A DNA stretch of 33,671 nt, from the NCBI GenBank assembly GCA_031365665.1, contig JANLYO010000300.1:1-33671 (forward strand). Reading direction: 5' to 3'. The notes beneath the pieces were generated by a model. The model did no database searches. It saw only the letters and a program-made list of their open reading frames with translations, and was not told the DNA's origin. How positions within the stretch are numbered: position 1 is the first letter of the stretch; every line of letters starts with the position of its first letter. This DNA comes from JANYCG01 sp031365665. Lineage in GTDB: Bacteria; Pseudomonadota; Gammaproteobacteria; Burkholderiales; Burkholderiaceae_C. Positions 8,221-17,393 of this stretch are shown here, one piece after another. Both the position numbers and the translations under genes were made by a program.

Positions 8221-8880
8221 TCACTTGATGGTTGGCGGCGTCGGATCTCGGGGCGCAGGCGCGGCCACATTGGAGCCAACGACCGGTTTTTCCGTAGCCA
8301 CTTTGCGCTCAGCCGCTGCCTTTAGTTTCGACTCATGGTTTTGGCGATTGGCTTCGGCCTCGCTCTGTTTCACCGCCCGTTCGCGGTCTGCCTCGCGTTG
8401 CGCCTGCCTGCGCGTTTGATAGTCCTGGAGCCGCGCCGCCGACTCGTCTTGCGCCACCGCGCGTCGCGCTGCCTTGGCCTCAAGTGCCTCCAGCCGTTCA
8501 CGCTGGCCTTCTTGTGCATCCAGCAAGCGTTTTTCCGCATCTCGAAGGGCCTGTGGCGACGTTTTTTCCTCGCCTCTGGAAATTTGCTCAGCCCCCCGGC
8601 GTCTGGCTTCATTCGCGCTGATGGAAAGTTCTTGCCTACGAAGGTCAGCGGCAAGCTCCCGGCGCTTCACCCTGGCACGCGCCAGGCAGTCATTGACGGC
8701 AAATTGCTGGTAACACAGCACCTCCTGCTCGGCATAGTTTTTGTCCGCTGCGCGGCGCTCGGCGCTGATGCGGGCGTATTCCGTGTCTGCCGACCCGGCG
8801 GATTCGCTCGGCGGCACTTGCGCCAAGGCGGCACTTGCCAAAAATGCAAACGCCAGGGCTGGAAATGCAGGCAAGATCAT
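8221..8880 (-). CDS. Exported coiled-coil protein of unknown function
   Basis: A 219-residue protein I cannot assign to a characterised family. Residues 1-20 form a signal peptide (LPAFPALAFAFLASAALA, cleaved before Gln). The mature part is very rich in Ala, Arg, Glu and Lys and is predicted as long coiled coil from about residue 35 to 190, with two cysteines in an EVLCYQQFAVNDCLARAR stretch that could form a disulfide. The end is a Pro-rich tail. Its ATG overlaps the zapE stop by 4 bp (ATGA), so it is translated from the zapE message. A periplasmic structural or envelope role is only a guess. Confidence 0.75.
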   Translation of the reverse strand: MILPAFPALAFAFLASAALAQVPPSESAGSADTEYARISAERRAADKNYAEQEVLCYQQFAVNDCLARARVKRRELAADLRRQELSISANEARRRGAEQISRGEEKTSPQALRDAEKRLLDAQEGQRERLEALEAKAARRAVAQDESAARLQDYQTRRQAQREADRERAVKQSEAEANRQNHESKLKAAAERKVATEKPVVGSNVAAPAPRDPTPPTIK

Positions 8881-9974
8881 GTCAGGCGCGTATCCACCAG
8901 GCGCCGGTCAAGATCCAGGAACTCCTGGGACTGCATTTCATGCAGGCGTGACACCGTGCGCGGAAACTCATGCGCCAACGGTCCCTCAAGGTACAGCAAT
9001 TCGGGAGCAACCTCAGCCGACATGATCAATTTCACCCGCCGATCGTAAAGCACGTCCACCAGCCAGGTAAACCGCCGCGCATCTGACGCCATTCGCACCG
9101 ACATTTGCGGCACGTCACTGAGCAACACGGTGTGAAATTGGGTAGCGATTTCAAGGTAATCGTTTTGGGAACGAGGACCGCCGCAGAGTGTTTTGAAGTC
9201 AAACCAGACAACGCCACCGGCCCGGCGCCGGGTTTGGATTTCACGCGCTTCGATGTGCAAGTTCGATTTGTCGTCATGGGTTTCTGCCAGTTTTTCAAAC
9301 GCATCGCGCATTTGAACGTCCGCATCGGCGCCCAGCGGAGAATGATAAAGTTTCAGTCGATCCAGGGTTCTGCGCCGGTAGTCGACCCCATTGTCGACAT
9401 TGACGACATTGAGCCGCTCCTTCAGCAAGGCAATGGCAGGCAATATCCGATCCCGGTGCATGCCGTCTGGATAAAGATCATCTGGCTTGAAGTTGGAGGT
9501 CGTGACAAGGCCCACACCATTGTCAAATAACGCTGCCAGCAGCCTGTGCAGAATCATCGCGTCGGTTATGTCCGCCACATGGAATTCGTCAAAACATATC
9601 AACCTGTATTTTCGGGCGATTTGTTTAGCCAGCACGTCCAGTGGGTTGACGGTACCCTGCAAATTGCTGAGTTCCCGGTGCACTTCCCGCATGAACTCAT
9701 GAAAATGCAAGCGGGTTTTACGGTTCAGCGGCACGGCGCCAAAAAAGCAATCCATCAAGAAGCTCTTGCCGCGCCCTACGCCTCCGTGCAGGTAGACGCC
9801 TATTGGCGGTTCTGGCCGGTTGATGAGTTTTTTGAGCGCATTTGAGCGAGCTGCCTTGAATTCAGCCCATCCGGCGGCGCATTGCTCCAAGGCTTCCACG
9901 GCGCGCAGTTGCGCTGGATCAGCCGTGTAGCCGCGCGTCGCCAATTCAGCCTCATAGGCTTGCTTGACAGTCAC
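8877..9974 (-). CDS. zapE: Cell division ATPase ZapE (AFG1 family)
   Basis: A 365-residue AAA-type ATPase of the AFG1/LACE1/ZapE family. Walker A is GGVGRGKS at 64-71; Walker B is LICFDEF at 125-131; TTSNFKPDDLY and the DGVDYRRRTL segment follow, as in the family. In E. coli ZapE binds FtsZ and destabilises its polymers late in division. The start is a GTG at 9974 with no clear ribosome site. It lies about 85 bp behind lpdA, a neighbourhood I know from other Comamonadaceae, and a copy of the dispersed 3'-end element sits between the two, so zapE may have its own promoter. Confidence 0.9.
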   Translation of the reverse strand: MTVKQAYEAELATRGYTADPAQLRAVEALEQCAAGWAEFKAARSNALKKLINRPEPPIGVYLHGGVGRGKSFLMDCFFGAVPLNRKTRLHFHEFMREVHRELSNLQGTVNPLDVLAKQIARKYRLICFDEFHVADITDAMILHRLLAALFDNGVGLVTTSNFKPDDLYPDGMHRDRILPAIALLKERLNVVNVDNGVDYRRRTLDRLKLYHSPLGADADVQMRDAFEKLAETHDDKSNLHIEAREIQTRRRAGGVVWFDFKTLCGGPRSQNDYLEIATQFHTVLLSDVPQMSVRMASDARRFTWLVDVLYDRRVKLIMSAEVAPELLYLEGPLAHEFPRTVSRLHEMQSQEFLDLDRRLVDTRLT

Positions 9975-10005
9975 AGCGATCTACCAAATTCGCTACTTAG
10001 TTTAT

Positions 10006-10056
10006 AGCAAACAATTATTATAAATGTTGGGATACAGACCATTTTCCTAAATGGTC
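10006..10056 (-). repeat. Dispersed 3'-end element, short copy 2 (behind lpdA)
   Basis: The head TAGCAAACAATTATTATAA near 10005-10023 resembles the heads of the other copies. The palindrome GACCATTT-TCCT-AAATGGTC at 10037-10056 has 8-bp perfect arms and ends 3 nt behind the lpdA stop codon. Here head and palindrome are only about 10 nt apart instead of about 60, so this is a shortened or diverged member. The hairpin is the best terminator-like structure behind the 2-oxoglutarate dehydrogenase operon, though without a T-run. Confidence 0.5.
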
Positions 10057-10059
10057 GGC

Positions 10060-11487
10060 CTAGAAGTTCAATGCGCGCTTATCGACCGCCAACGCTGCCT
10101 CTTTGGTCGATTCACTCAGTGATGGGTGGGCATGGCAAATGCGCGCAATGTCTTCGCTGCTGGCTCTGAATTCCATCGCCATTACGCACTCAGCAATCAA
10201 CTCACTGGCTTGTGGGCCCATAATGTGAACGCCTAAAATTTCATCGGTAGCAGCATCTGCCAGCATTTTGACCATGCCGGTGGTATCGCCCAAGGCGCGG
10301 GCGCGGCCATTGGCCAAAAACGGAAAGGTACCGACCTTATAGGCACGGTTTTCGGCTTTCAACTGTTGCTCCGTCTGGCCCACCCAGGCGATTTCAGGCG
10401 ACGTGTATATCACCCAGGGCACCGTGTTGAAGTTGACGTGCGGGTGTTGCCCGGCGATCCGCTCGGCCACTGCAACGCCCTCCTCTTCGGCCTTGTGCGC
10501 CAGCATCGGGCCACGCACTACATCGCCCACGGCCCAAACGTTGGGCAAGTTGGTCTTGCATTCACCGTCAACGCCAATAGCACCGCGCTCATCCAGTTTC
10601 AAGCCCACTACATCGGCGTTGAGTCCCACCGTGTTGGGCACCCTGCCGATCGAAACGATCAGTTTTCCCACTTCAAGCGCCTGCGCCTCACCTTTGCCAT
10701 TGGTGTAGGCGACTGAAACACCTTTATCGCCCGATTTGATCTCGCCGACCTTCACACCCAGCTCAATTCTCAGGCCCTGCTTGTCAAACGCCTTTTTGGC
10801 TTCCTTGGCGATTTGCTCATCGACCGCCCCGAGAAAGGTTGGCAGCGCTTCGAGCACAGTGACGTCAGAGCCGAGTCTGCGCCAGACCGAACCCATCTCC
10901 AGGCCAATGACACCAGAACCGATCAGGCACAACTTTTTGGGAACCGCGCCAATGCGCAGCGCACCGTCGTTGGAAAGGATGTTTTCTTCGTCGAACGGCG
11001 CACCCGGCAAGGCCCGGGCGTTTGACCCGGTGGCGAGGATGATGTGTTTGCCAACGATGTTTTCCTCGCTGGCACCCGCCACCTTGATCTCATAGCCGGC
11101 GTCCGACGTATTGGCGAAAGAGCCCCGTCCATGGAAAAACGCCACCTTGTTCTTCTTGAAGAGGAACTGGATGCCATCGTTGTTCTGTTTGACCACGGTG
11201 TCCTTGCGGCCCAGCATCTTTGCCAAATCCAGCGAAAGTCCCGAGACGCTGATGCCATGCTCTCCAAAGTGCTTTCCAGCGTGCTCAAAATGTTCTGAAC
11301 TTTGCAGCAAAGCTTTGGATGGGATGCAGCCGACGTTAGTGCAAGTACCGCCAAGGGCAGGCCCGCCCTTGGCGTTTTTCCACTCGTCAACACAGGCCAC
11401 AGAGAAACCCAGCTGTGCGGCGCGGATGGCAGCCACATAACCGCCTGGCCCCGCGCCAATAACAATCACATCGAATAGTTTTGACAT
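10060..11487 (-). CDS. lpdA: Dihydrolipoyl dehydrogenase (E3 of 2-oxoglutarate dehydrogenase)
   Basis: A 475-residue FAD flavoprotein that reoxidises dihydrolipoyl groups of the E2 component and reduces NAD. The FAD-binding GAGPGG is at 11-16, the redox-active disulfide is in GGTCTNVGCIPSK (Cys49 and Cys54), the NAD-binding GSGVIGLEMGSVWRRLG follows at about 184, and the C-terminal catalytic His is in HAHPSLSEST. The ATG at 11487 is preferred over a TTG four codons upstream. It follows odhB by 18 bp and is the last gene of the operon. Length and motifs are normal. Confidence 0.95.
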   Translation of the reverse strand: MSKLFDVIVIGAGPGGYVAAIRAAQLGFSVACVDEWKNAKGGPALGGTCTNVGCIPSKALLQSSEHFEHAGKHFGEHGISVSGLSLDLAKMLGRKDTVVKQNNDGIQFLFKKNKVAFFHGRGSFANTSDAGYEIKVAGASEENIVGKHIILATGSNARALPGAPFDEENILSNDGALRIGAVPKKLCLIGSGVIGLEMGSVWRRLGSDVTVLEALPTFLGAVDEQIAKEAKKAFDKQGLRIELGVKVGEIKSGDKGVSVAYTNGKGEAQALEVGKLIVSIGRVPNTVGLNADVVGLKLDERGAIGVDGECKTNLPNVWAVGDVVRGPMLAHKAEEEGVAVAERIAGQHPHVNFNTVPWVIYTSPEIAWVGQTEQQLKAENRAYKVGTFPFLANGRARALGDTTGMVKMLADAATDEILGVHIMGPQASELIAECVMAMEFRASSEDIARICHAHPSLSESTKEAALAVDKRALNF

Positions 11488-11505
11488 TGTCAAGTCCAAT
11501 GGCTT

Positions 11506-12756
11506 TTAGATGTCAAACAACAGCCGCGCCGGGTCTTCCAGCGCTTCTTTCATTGCGACCAGTCCGAGCACGGCTTCGCGGCCATCGATGATGCGGTGGT
11601 CGTAACTCAAGGCCAGGTAGTTCATCGGGCGAATGACAATCTGGCCGTTCTCCACCACCGCACGGTCTTTGGTCGCGTGCACACCCAAAATCGCTGACTG
11701 CGGCGGGTTGATGATGGGGGTGGACAACATTGAGCCAAAGGTTCCGCCATTGCTGATGGAGAAGGTGCCGCCGGTCATTTCTTCAATGCCGAGTTTGCCG
11801 TCGCGGGCCTTGGCGCCGTAGTCGGCAATCTTCTTTTCGATGTCGGCAAAACTCATCTGGTCGGCATTGCGCAAGATGGGCACCACCAAACCGCGTGGCG
11901 AGCCCACCGCGATGCCAATGTCAAAGTAGCCGTGGTAGACGATGTCAGTGCCATCCACCGCTGCATTGATGACCGGGTATTTCTTCAAAGCGTGAACCGC
12001 CGCTTTGACAAAGAAACTCATGAAGCCAATCTTGACGCCATGTTCCTTTTCAAACTTCTCCTGAAAACGCTTGCGCATTTCCATCACAGGCGCCATGTTG
12101 ACCTCGTTGAATGTAGTCAAGATCGCATTAGTCGACTGCGATTGCACCAAGCGCTCCGCAACCCGCGCGCGCAGGCGGCTCATGGGAACACGCTGCTCAG
12201 GGCGTTGCCCCAAGGACACGGCTTTGGCCGCAACTTGCGGCAAAAGTGGCGTACTGGATCTCGCAGTTGCTGGCGGAGTTGTTACCATTTTTGCAGTAGA
12301 GGAATTTGCAACTGCCACCAACACATCCCCTTTGGTCACACGGCCATCTTTGCCAGAGCCAGTCACTGAGCCTTCGGGCAGCTTGTTGTCTGCCATCAAT
12401 TTGGCTGCCGCTGGCATAGCCACGCCCGCCGTGTTGGATGCTGCGGCCATGGACGTAGCCGCCACGGTAGCGGCCGGTCCAGCCGCGCTGACGGCAGGCA
12501 CGCTGCTGGCCTTGCCTTCGGTATCAATTCTTGCAATGAGTTGCTCCGCTGCCACTGTGGCGCCATCACCCATTACCAGTTCGGCCAGCACGCCGGCAGC
12601 AGGTGCCGGCACTTCGTGCTCCACCTTGTCGGTATCCTCGTCGTTCTGGATTTCATCGATGGCGTCTAACTCTCCAACTTTCTTCTTCCATTGCAGCAAG
12701 GTGGCTTCCGCCACGGACTCCGACAACTGGGGCACTTTTACTTCTACGATAGCCAT
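11506..12756 (-). CDS. odhB: Dihydrolipoyllysine succinyltransferase (E2 of 2-oxoglutarate dehydrogenase) with odd lipoyl hairpin
   Basis: A 416-residue E2 component that carries succinyl groups on a swinging lipoyl arm to CoA. The lipoyl domain covers 2-77 with Lys44 in TDKV, an Ala-rich linker follows, the peripheral-subunit-binding domain is about 113-149 (AAAKLMADNKL, GKDGRVTKGDVL) and the catalytic domain runs from about 185 to the end with LSYDHRIIDGREAV. The ATG at 12756 has GGAG 6 nt upstream; 53 codons before it lie inside odhA and are rejected. The oddity is residues 36-49, IQNDEDTDKVEHEV, where the family usually has ILIEIETDKVVLEV: several core hydrophobic positions are polar here. 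The rest of the protein looks normal. It lies 16 bp behind odhA. Confidence 0.94.
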   Translation of the reverse strand: MAIVEVKVPQLSESVAEATLLQWKKKVGELDAIDEIQNDEDTDKVEHEVPAPAAGVLAELVMGDGATVAAEQLIARIDTEGKASSVPAVSAAGPAATVAATSMAAASNTAGVAMPAAAKLMADNKLPEGSVTGSGKDGRVTKGDVLVAVANSSTAKMVTTPPATARSSTPLLPQVAAKAVSLGQRPEQRVPMSRLRARVAERLVQSQSTNAILTTFNEVNMAPVMEMRKRFQEKFEKEHGVKIGFMSFFVKAAVHALKKYPVINAAVDGTDIVYHGYFDIGIAVGSPRGLVVPILRNADQMSFADIEKKIADYGAKARDGKLGIEEMTGGTFSISNGGTFGSMLSTPIINPPQSAILGVHATKDRAVVENGQIVIRPMNYLALSYDHRIIDGREAVLGLVAMKEALEDPARLLFDI

Positions 12757-12772
12757 AAATTTCTCCGAATCC

Positions 12773-15682
12773 CTATTTGGTAAGCACAAAGCCTTTGAGC
12801 TTTGCGAACGCGCCGTCGACCAGCGCTTTTTGCTGTTCTTGGTGCAAATGTGAATACCCCACTGCCGGTGAGGCTGATGCCGCGCGTCCGGAGTAACCCA
12901 AGCGCTGCCCTTCACTCATGTTTTCATGGATGTAGTGCTGCACAAAGAACCAGGCACCTTGGTTTTGAGGTTCGTCCTGGCACCACACAATGTCGGTGAC
13001 GTTCGGAAATTTCTTCAATTCGTTGGCAAATACCTTGTGCGGGAAGGGGTAGAGCTGCTCAATCCGCACCAAGGCCGTGTCGTCGTGGCCGTTTTCTTCG
13101 CGTTTGCGCGCCAAGTCGTAATACACCTTGCCGGAGCACACCACCACACGTTTGACTTTTTCTGCTTTCTTGAGGACTTCCTCGCGGTGCTCGGGGATCA
13201 CCGTTTGAAAACCGCCCCGCGTGAACTCAACCAGGGGCGACCCAGCGTCTTTGGCCCGCAGCAGCGATTTGGGCGTCATGATGATGAGGGGTTTACGCAG
13301 GTTGCGCACCATCTGGCGGCGCAGCACATGGAATATCTGGCTGGCCGTGGTCGGTTGCACGATCTGCATATTGGTGTCCGCCGCGAGCTGCATGAAGCGC
13401 TCCAGCCGCGCCGAGCTGTGCTCCGGGCCCATGCCCTCGTAGCCGTGCGGCAACATCAACGTGATGCCATTGACGCGGCCCCACTTGACCTCGCCGCTGG
13501 CGATGAACTGGTCGATCACCACCTGGGCACCATTGGCGAAGTCGCCAAACTGCGCTTCCCAGATCACAAAAGTGTTGGGGTCGTTGGACGCGTAGCCGTA
13601 TTCAAAGGCCAGCACCGCTTCTTCCGAAAGGATCGAATCAATCACCACAAAGGGCGCCTGGTTAGGCGCCACGTTCTGCAGCGGCGTGTAGGTGCCTTCG
13701 TCGAACTTTTCACGGTTCTGGTCGTGGATGACGGCGTGGCGGTGGGTAAAGGTGCCACGACCGCAATCTTCACCTGACAGGCGTACGGGATACCCGCTGG
13801 CCACCAGCGAGGCAAACGCCATGTGTTCGCCCATGCCCCAGTCCACAGGCATTTCGCCCCGGCCCATCGCCGCGCGATCGGCGTAGACCTTTTTGACCAG
13901 TGAATGCGGTGTGACGCCCGGCGGAATCGTGGTGATCTTCTCCGCCAGGCGCTTCCACTCGGAGTTGGGCAAGGCCGTATCTGCGGAATCCGTCCACTTT
14001 TTCCCCAGGAAAGGCACCCAGTCGACTGCAAATTTGCTTTTGAAATTGGTGATGACCGGATCAAAAGTGTTTTTTCCGGCATCCAGCGCTGCGCGCGTAG
14101 CCTTCACCATGTCGTCACCTAGCGTAGCGCCCATGCCTTGCGCGGCCAACTTGTCGGCATAGAGTTTTCGCGTGCCCGGGTGCGCGCTGATTTTTTTGTA
14201 CATCAACGGCTGCGTCAGCGCCGGTGTGTCCTGCTCGTTGTGTCCGAGTTTTCGGAAACAAATAATGTCCACCACCACGTCTTTCTTGAACTCCATGCGG
14301 TATTCCAGTGCCAACTGGGTGGCCAGCACCACCGCCTCGGGGTCGTCGCCGTTCACGTGAAGCACTGGGGCTTCGATCATCTTGACAACGTCGGAGCAAT
14401 ACAGCGTAGAGCGGCTGTCACGCGGGTCGCTGGTGGTAAAACCGATCTGGTTGTTGATCACGAGGTGCACCGTGCCGCCGGTGTAATACCCGCGCGTTTC
14501 AGCCAGCGCCAGTGTCTCCATCACAACGCCTTGGCCCGCAAATGCAGCATCACCATGCACCAAAATGGGCAACACCTGCTTGCCTTCGGGGTCGCCACGC
14601 CGGTCCATCCGGGCGCGCACCGACCCTTCCACCACCGGATTCACGATTTCCAGGTGCGACGGGTTGAAGGCCAGTGTCAAATGCACCGGGCCACCCGCCG
14701 TGGCCACGTCGGAGCTAAAGCCCTGGTGGTATTTAACGTCCCCGCTGGGCAACTCTTCGGGTGCGGTATGGTCGAATTCAGCAAACAGGTCCGCCGGGAC
14801 TTTTCCAAGCGAATTCACCAAAACATTCAAGCGCCCACGGTGCGCCATGCCGATCACGATTTCCTGCAAACCCATCTCGCCGCCGCGCTGGATCAACTCG
14901 TCCATGCTGGCGATGAAGCTCTCGCCGCCTTCGAGGGAAAACCGCTTTTGCCCGACGTATTTGGTGTGCAGAAAACGCTCCAGCCCTTCTGCGGCGGTCA
15001 GCCGGTCGAGAATGTGGCGTTTTTTTTCTGCTGTGAACTGCGGCTTGGACCGGATCGATTCGAGTTTCTGCTGCCACCAGCGCTTTTTATGCTGGTCGGT
15101 GATGTACATGTACTCCGTGCCAATCGTGCTGCAATAGGTTTCACGCAGCGCATTGAGCAACTCGCGCAAGGCCATGGTTTCACGGCCAAAAAATGTATTG
15201 CTGGTGTTGTAGACGGTTTCCTGGTCCGCGTCGGTGAATCCGTAAAAAGACGCCTCCAGCTCGGGGATTTTTTCACGCTCGGTGCGCTTGAGGGGGTCCA
15301 GATCGGCCCAGCGTGCGCCGACGTTGCGGTAAGCGGCGATCAGTTGCTGCACCGCCGTGCGTTTGCGGCCCATTTCCGAATCCGCGCCGGTTGCCATGAC
15401 CACCGTGGTGCCGCCGCGTTTGGCACGCTCGGCAAAGGCATTGACCACCGGCAAGTGCGGCACGTCTTTGGTGTTGCTGCCGTCTACTGCGGGCACATAC
15501 TGCAACGCGTCGAAATAATCACGCCACGAATCCGGCACGCTGCCGGGGTTGGCGAGGTAGTTTTCATACATCTCCTCGACATAAGGCGCATTGCCGCCGA
15601 AGAGGTAGGTGGTGCCGTGGTAAGCACTGTAGACGGAGCCGTCAGACGTGGATGCCGTCGGGCTCGGTGGGACTTGACTCAT
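12773..15682 (-). CDS. odhA: 2-oxoglutarate dehydrogenase E1 component
   Basis: A 969-residue thiamine-diphosphate enzyme that decarboxylates 2-oxoglutarate and passes the succinyl group to the lipoyl arm of OdhB in the TCA cycle. It has the N-terminal E2-contact segment (YLFGGNAPYVEEMYENYL), the active-site stretches MAHRGRLNVLVN, VHGDAAFAGQGVV and NNQIGFTTSDP, and the C-terminal transketolase-like part with HGYEGMGPEHSSARLERF. Length is normal (E. coli SucA 933). The ATG at 15682 is preferred because GGAGG lies 11 nt upstream; an ATG six codons earlier at 15700 is crowded by its own AGGGAA. First gene of the odhA-odhB-lpdA operon, with its promoter in the 258 bp shared with the divergent outer-membrane gene. 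Confidence 0.95.
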   Translation of the reverse strand: MSQVPPSPTASTSDGSVYSAYHGTTYLFGGNAPYVEEMYENYLANPGSVPDSWRDYFDALQYVPAVDGSNTKDVPHLPVVNAFAERAKRGGTTVVMATGADSEMGRKRTAVQQLIAAYRNVGARWADLDPLKRTEREKIPELEASFYGFTDADQETVYNTSNTFFGRETMALRELLNALRETYCSTIGTEYMYITDQHKKRWWQQKLESIRSKPQFTAEKKRHILDRLTAAEGLERFLHTKYVGQKRFSLEGGESFIASMDELIQRGGEMGLQEIVIGMAHRGRLNVLVNSLGKVPADLFAEFDHTAPEELPSGDVKYHQGFSSDVATAGGPVHLTLAFNPSHLEIVNPVVEGSVRARMDRRGDPEGKQVLPILVHGDAAFAGQGVVMETLALAETRGYYTGGTVHLVINNQIGFTTSDPRDSRSTLYCSDVVKMIEAPVLHVNGDDPEAVVLATQLALEYRMEFKKDVVVDIICFRKLGHNEQDTPALTQPLMYKKISAHPGTRKLYADKLAAQGMGATLGDDMVKATRAALDAGKNTFDPVITNFKSKFAVDWVPFLGKKWTDSADTALPNSEWKRLAEKITTIPPGVTPHSLVKKVYADRAAMGRGEMPVDWGMGEHMAFASLVASGYPVRLSGEDCGRGTFTHRHAVIHDQNREKFDEGTYTPLQNVAPNQAPFVVIDSILSEEAVLAFEYGYASNDPNTFVIWEAQFGDFANGAQVVIDQFIASGEVKWGRVNGITLMLPHGYEGMGPEHSSARLERFMQLAADTNMQIVQPTTASQIFHVLRRQMVRNLRKPLIIMTPKSLLRAKDAGSPLVEFTRGGFQTVIPEHREEVLKKAEKVKRVVVCSGKVYYDLARKREENGHDDTALVRIEQLYPFPHKVFANELKKFPNVTDIVWCQDEPQNQGAWFFVQHYIHENMSEGQRLGYSGRAASASPAVGYSHLHQEQQKALVDGAFAKLKGFVLTK

Positions 15683-15940
15683 GTTGACGCTTGCCTCCAT
15701 TTCCCTGCGGGAAACGTTGATTGGTTAAAAACCTTCCGCGACACGGCTGAACCGGTTGGCGGATGCGACTGCTGCCTAGGAAGGGCCTTCGTTACGGCTT
15801 AGATTGTGCCATTGAACGGCTTTGCGGCGAATATTGGCCAAATTTGCCCGTTTTTAGGCCATTTTGTGGATGCTTTTTGTGGGGATTTCCGGCAAAATGT
15901 TCTTCAACCTGTAACTTCGATTGCCAGAGGTCAACAACCC

Positions 15941-17332
15941 ATGCCTAAATTCGTTTCCACCAAACATGGTCAACGCTGGATGTTGGCCCAGGCGTTGGCC
16001 CCTGTACTGATGCCGGTGTGGGCGCTCGGGCTTTGTGCGGGGTTGGCGCTTCCCCTGGCGGCCCAAGCAGAAGTCGACGAGTTGGTGCGCAGCGCCGTCG
16101 CCTTGGCGGAAAAAGGCCAAGGAAAAGAGGCCTTCAACCTGCTCGATGCCAAAGAGGCCGCCCGTGCCGGCGACCCTGATTTCGACCTGATCTTCGGCGT
16201 CGCCGCCAACCAGGCTGAAGAATACAACCGCGCCATCTTTGCACTCGAACGTGTTTTGGTCGTCCAGCCCGGCAATTCACGTGCGCGCGCCGAATTGGGC
16301 CGCGCCCTCTTCTCGGTGGGTGACACCGTGGGCGCCCGCCGGGTGCTGAACGAAACCAAAGAGCAAGGCGTGCCCGTCGAGGTAGCCAAAACCATCGACC
16401 AATTCTTAAGTGCGATTGACCGGGTCGACGAAGCCGGGCGTTCTTCCGTTAAAGGCTACGTCGAAGCCGGCATCGGCTATGACGACAACGTCAATGGCGC
16501 ACCCAGCAGCAACATCATTGCGGTGCCCCTTTTTACAGCGCTGGGTTTTGGGCCGGTCACCTTGGCTGCCGGCGGCACCAAAACCGGGGCTTCGTTCACC
16601 ACCTTGGGCGCCGGTGTGTCAGGCCGTTATGTGGTCGATTCCCGCTGGTCATTGATTGGCAATGCCAACGCCAGTTTCCGCTGGAACGGCGACCCCGCCA
16701 GCCCGTTCAACGCCGTTCAGGGCAACCTTGGCGCTGGTGCCTCGTACCGGGTGGACGCCAACGAATACACCGTCAGCGCCATGCTCGGCACCTACGATGT
16801 GGGCGGCAGCCGCGTGCGCAACCAGTCTGGTTTGGTGGGCGAGTGGATCTACCGGCTGGATGGTTTCCGGCAGCTCAGCACCTATGCCCAGTTGTCCCGC
16901 TTGAGTTATCCGGGCCAAGGCTCCCGCGACGCGCAGCGCAATGTGCTGGGTGTGGCTTACGCCCATTTGTTCCGCAACGGGCTGCTGGCCTTTGGCGGCC
17001 TGTATGGCGGCAACGAGGCAGAGTCTGGCGGCAACCCGCAACTGGGCCACAACCTCACCGGTCTGCGTGGCGGCATTCAAAAGCCGTTCAGCGAATCGCT
17101 GGCAGCCTTCGCCACGGCAGGCTACGAGGAGCGCCGGTTTGGCGGGCAGGATCCGTTGTTTTTGGTCACCCGCAATGACCGACAGACCAACCTGAGCCTC
17201 GGTTTGACCTGGATGCCCGCCAAATTCTGGCGCGTGACGCCGCAGATCACGAGCACCCAGACCAGTTCCAACATTGTGATCAACGAATTCAGCAGCCAAC
17301 AGGTCAGTGTGACTGTGCGGCGCGAGTTCTGA
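15941..17332 (+). CDS. TPR plus outer-membrane beta-barrel protein, Slam/type 11 secretion-like
   Basis: A 463-residue exported protein. Residues 1-43 are a long signal peptide (basic start, LGLCAGLALPLAAQA, cleaved before Glu44). Residues 45-165 are TPR-like helices (AEEYNRAIFALERVLVVQPGNSRARAELGRALF). From KGYVEAGIGYDDNVNGAP (171-188) to the end are alternating amphipathic strands with GxG and aromatic pairs, ending in Phe463 as outer-membrane barrels do. TPR followed by a barrel opening with GYDDNVN resembles the DUF560/Slam group, which delivers proteins across the outer membrane; this is family knowledge and my assignment is by pattern. The ATG at 15941 has AGAGG 10 nt upstream. A secreted FecR-barrel protein follows 61 bp downstream and may be its cargo. 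Alternatives are a passive barrel or an assembly factor. Confidence 0.7.
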   Translation: MPKFVSTKHGQRWMLAQALAPVLMPVWALGLCAGLALPLAAQAEVDELVRSAVALAEKGQGKEAFNLLDAKEAARAGDPDFDLIFGVAANQAEEYNRAIFALERVLVVQPGNSRARAELGRALFSVGDTVGARRVLNETKEQGVPVEVAKTIDQFLSAIDRVDEAGRSSVKGYVEAGIGYDDNVNGAPSSNIIAVPLFTALGFGPVTLAAGGTKTGASFTTLGAGVSGRYVVDSRWSLIGNANASFRWNGDPASPFNAVQGNLGAGASYRVDANEYTVSAMLGTYDVGGSRVRNQSGLVGEWIYRLDGFRQLSTYAQLSRLSYPGQGSRDAQRNVLGVAYAHLFRNGLLAFGGLYGGNEAESGGNPQLGHNLTGLRGGIQKPFSESLAAFATAGYEERRFGGQDPLFLVTRNDRQTNLSLGLTWMPAKFWRVTPQITSTQTSSNIVINEFSSQQVSVTVRREF

Positions 17333-17393
17333 CGGCACAGCGCGTGTTCACGGCCCAAGGCATCAAGTTTCAAAATAGACGGAGGGATTCAGC

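Noticed and set aside
12757..12915. 53 extra codons before OdhB
   Set aside because: They lie in the 3' end of odhA; the ATG at 12756 has a GGAG ribosome site and the usual MAIVEVKVPQLSES beginning.
14138..15802. 554-codon open frame on the plus strand
   Set aside because: Lies mostly opposite odhA, which is a certain gene; the product shows no family pattern.
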